A stretch of 6,407 bases of DNA from assembly GCA_964429575.1 (NCBI GenBank), contig CAYSCX010000081.1, forward strand, positions 1-6,407, given 5' to 3'. Below the pieces are notes generated by a model. That model saw only the letters and a program-made list of their open reading frames with translations, was not told where the DNA came from and searched no databases. Positions within the stretch are counted from its first letter, which is position 1, and each line of letters starts with the position of its first letter. This DNA comes from CAYSCX01 sp964429575 (lineage in GTDB: Bacteria > Desulfobacterota > Binatia > Binatales > Binataceae). A program made the translations under genes and the position numbers. Shown here one piece after another: positions 6,401 to 6,407 of the stretch.

Positions 6401-6407
6401 AGATTAG

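Overview
This window is about 65% GC by eye. It most likely comes from a free-living or environmental Gram-negative-type bacterium with high GC and strong third-position GC preference. An archaeal/LigB-type ATP-dependent DNA ligase and a periplasm-facing BatA/von Willebrand A (VWA) protein pair fit uncultured lineages such as Binatota, Rokubacteria, Acidobacteriota or deltaproteobacterial relatives. The sequence alone does not fix the phylum, and this is an inference of low certainty.

Layout from left to right. Bases 1-987 (+) hold the C-terminal two thirds of an ATP-dependent DNA ligase, cut by the window edge just before its catalytic lysine motif. Sixteen bases further on, and convergent with it, lies a small unrecognised gene (1004-1195, -, 63 aa) with a textbook ribosome binding site. 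A 135-base intergenic stretch follows. Next is a block of three genes all on the minus strand, read right to left: a 603-aa BatA-type membrane protein (4511-6322), an 867-aa membrane protein with two VWA domains (1911-4514), and a zinc-ribbon Nudix hydrolase (1331-1894). The right edge (6333-6400) holds two perfect hairpins directly upstream of the first gene of this block.

The two large proteins overlap by the four bases GTGA, so they are very probably translationally coupled and work together. Both have two N-terminal membrane helices, a large domain predicted to lie in the periplasm, and one C-terminal helix with a basic cytoplasmic tail. The 867-aa protein has two apparently intact metal-binding (MIDAS) VWA sites flanking a domain with a glutamine-amidotransferase-like fold. 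The 603-aa partner has a VWA domain whose metal site is broken. This pair is a known but poorly understood type, in many genomes accompanied by MoxR AAA+ ATPase and DUF58 genes. Neither is present here, though they could lie beyond the right edge. The Nudix gene follows after 16 bases and is probably co-transcribed, without an obvious functional link.

I see no tRNA, rRNA, CRISPR array, transposase or phage gene. The most open questions are the 63-aa gene, the asymmetric VWA metal sites with a lone CxxC beside one of them, and the hairpin pair abutting the ribosome binding site at the right edge.
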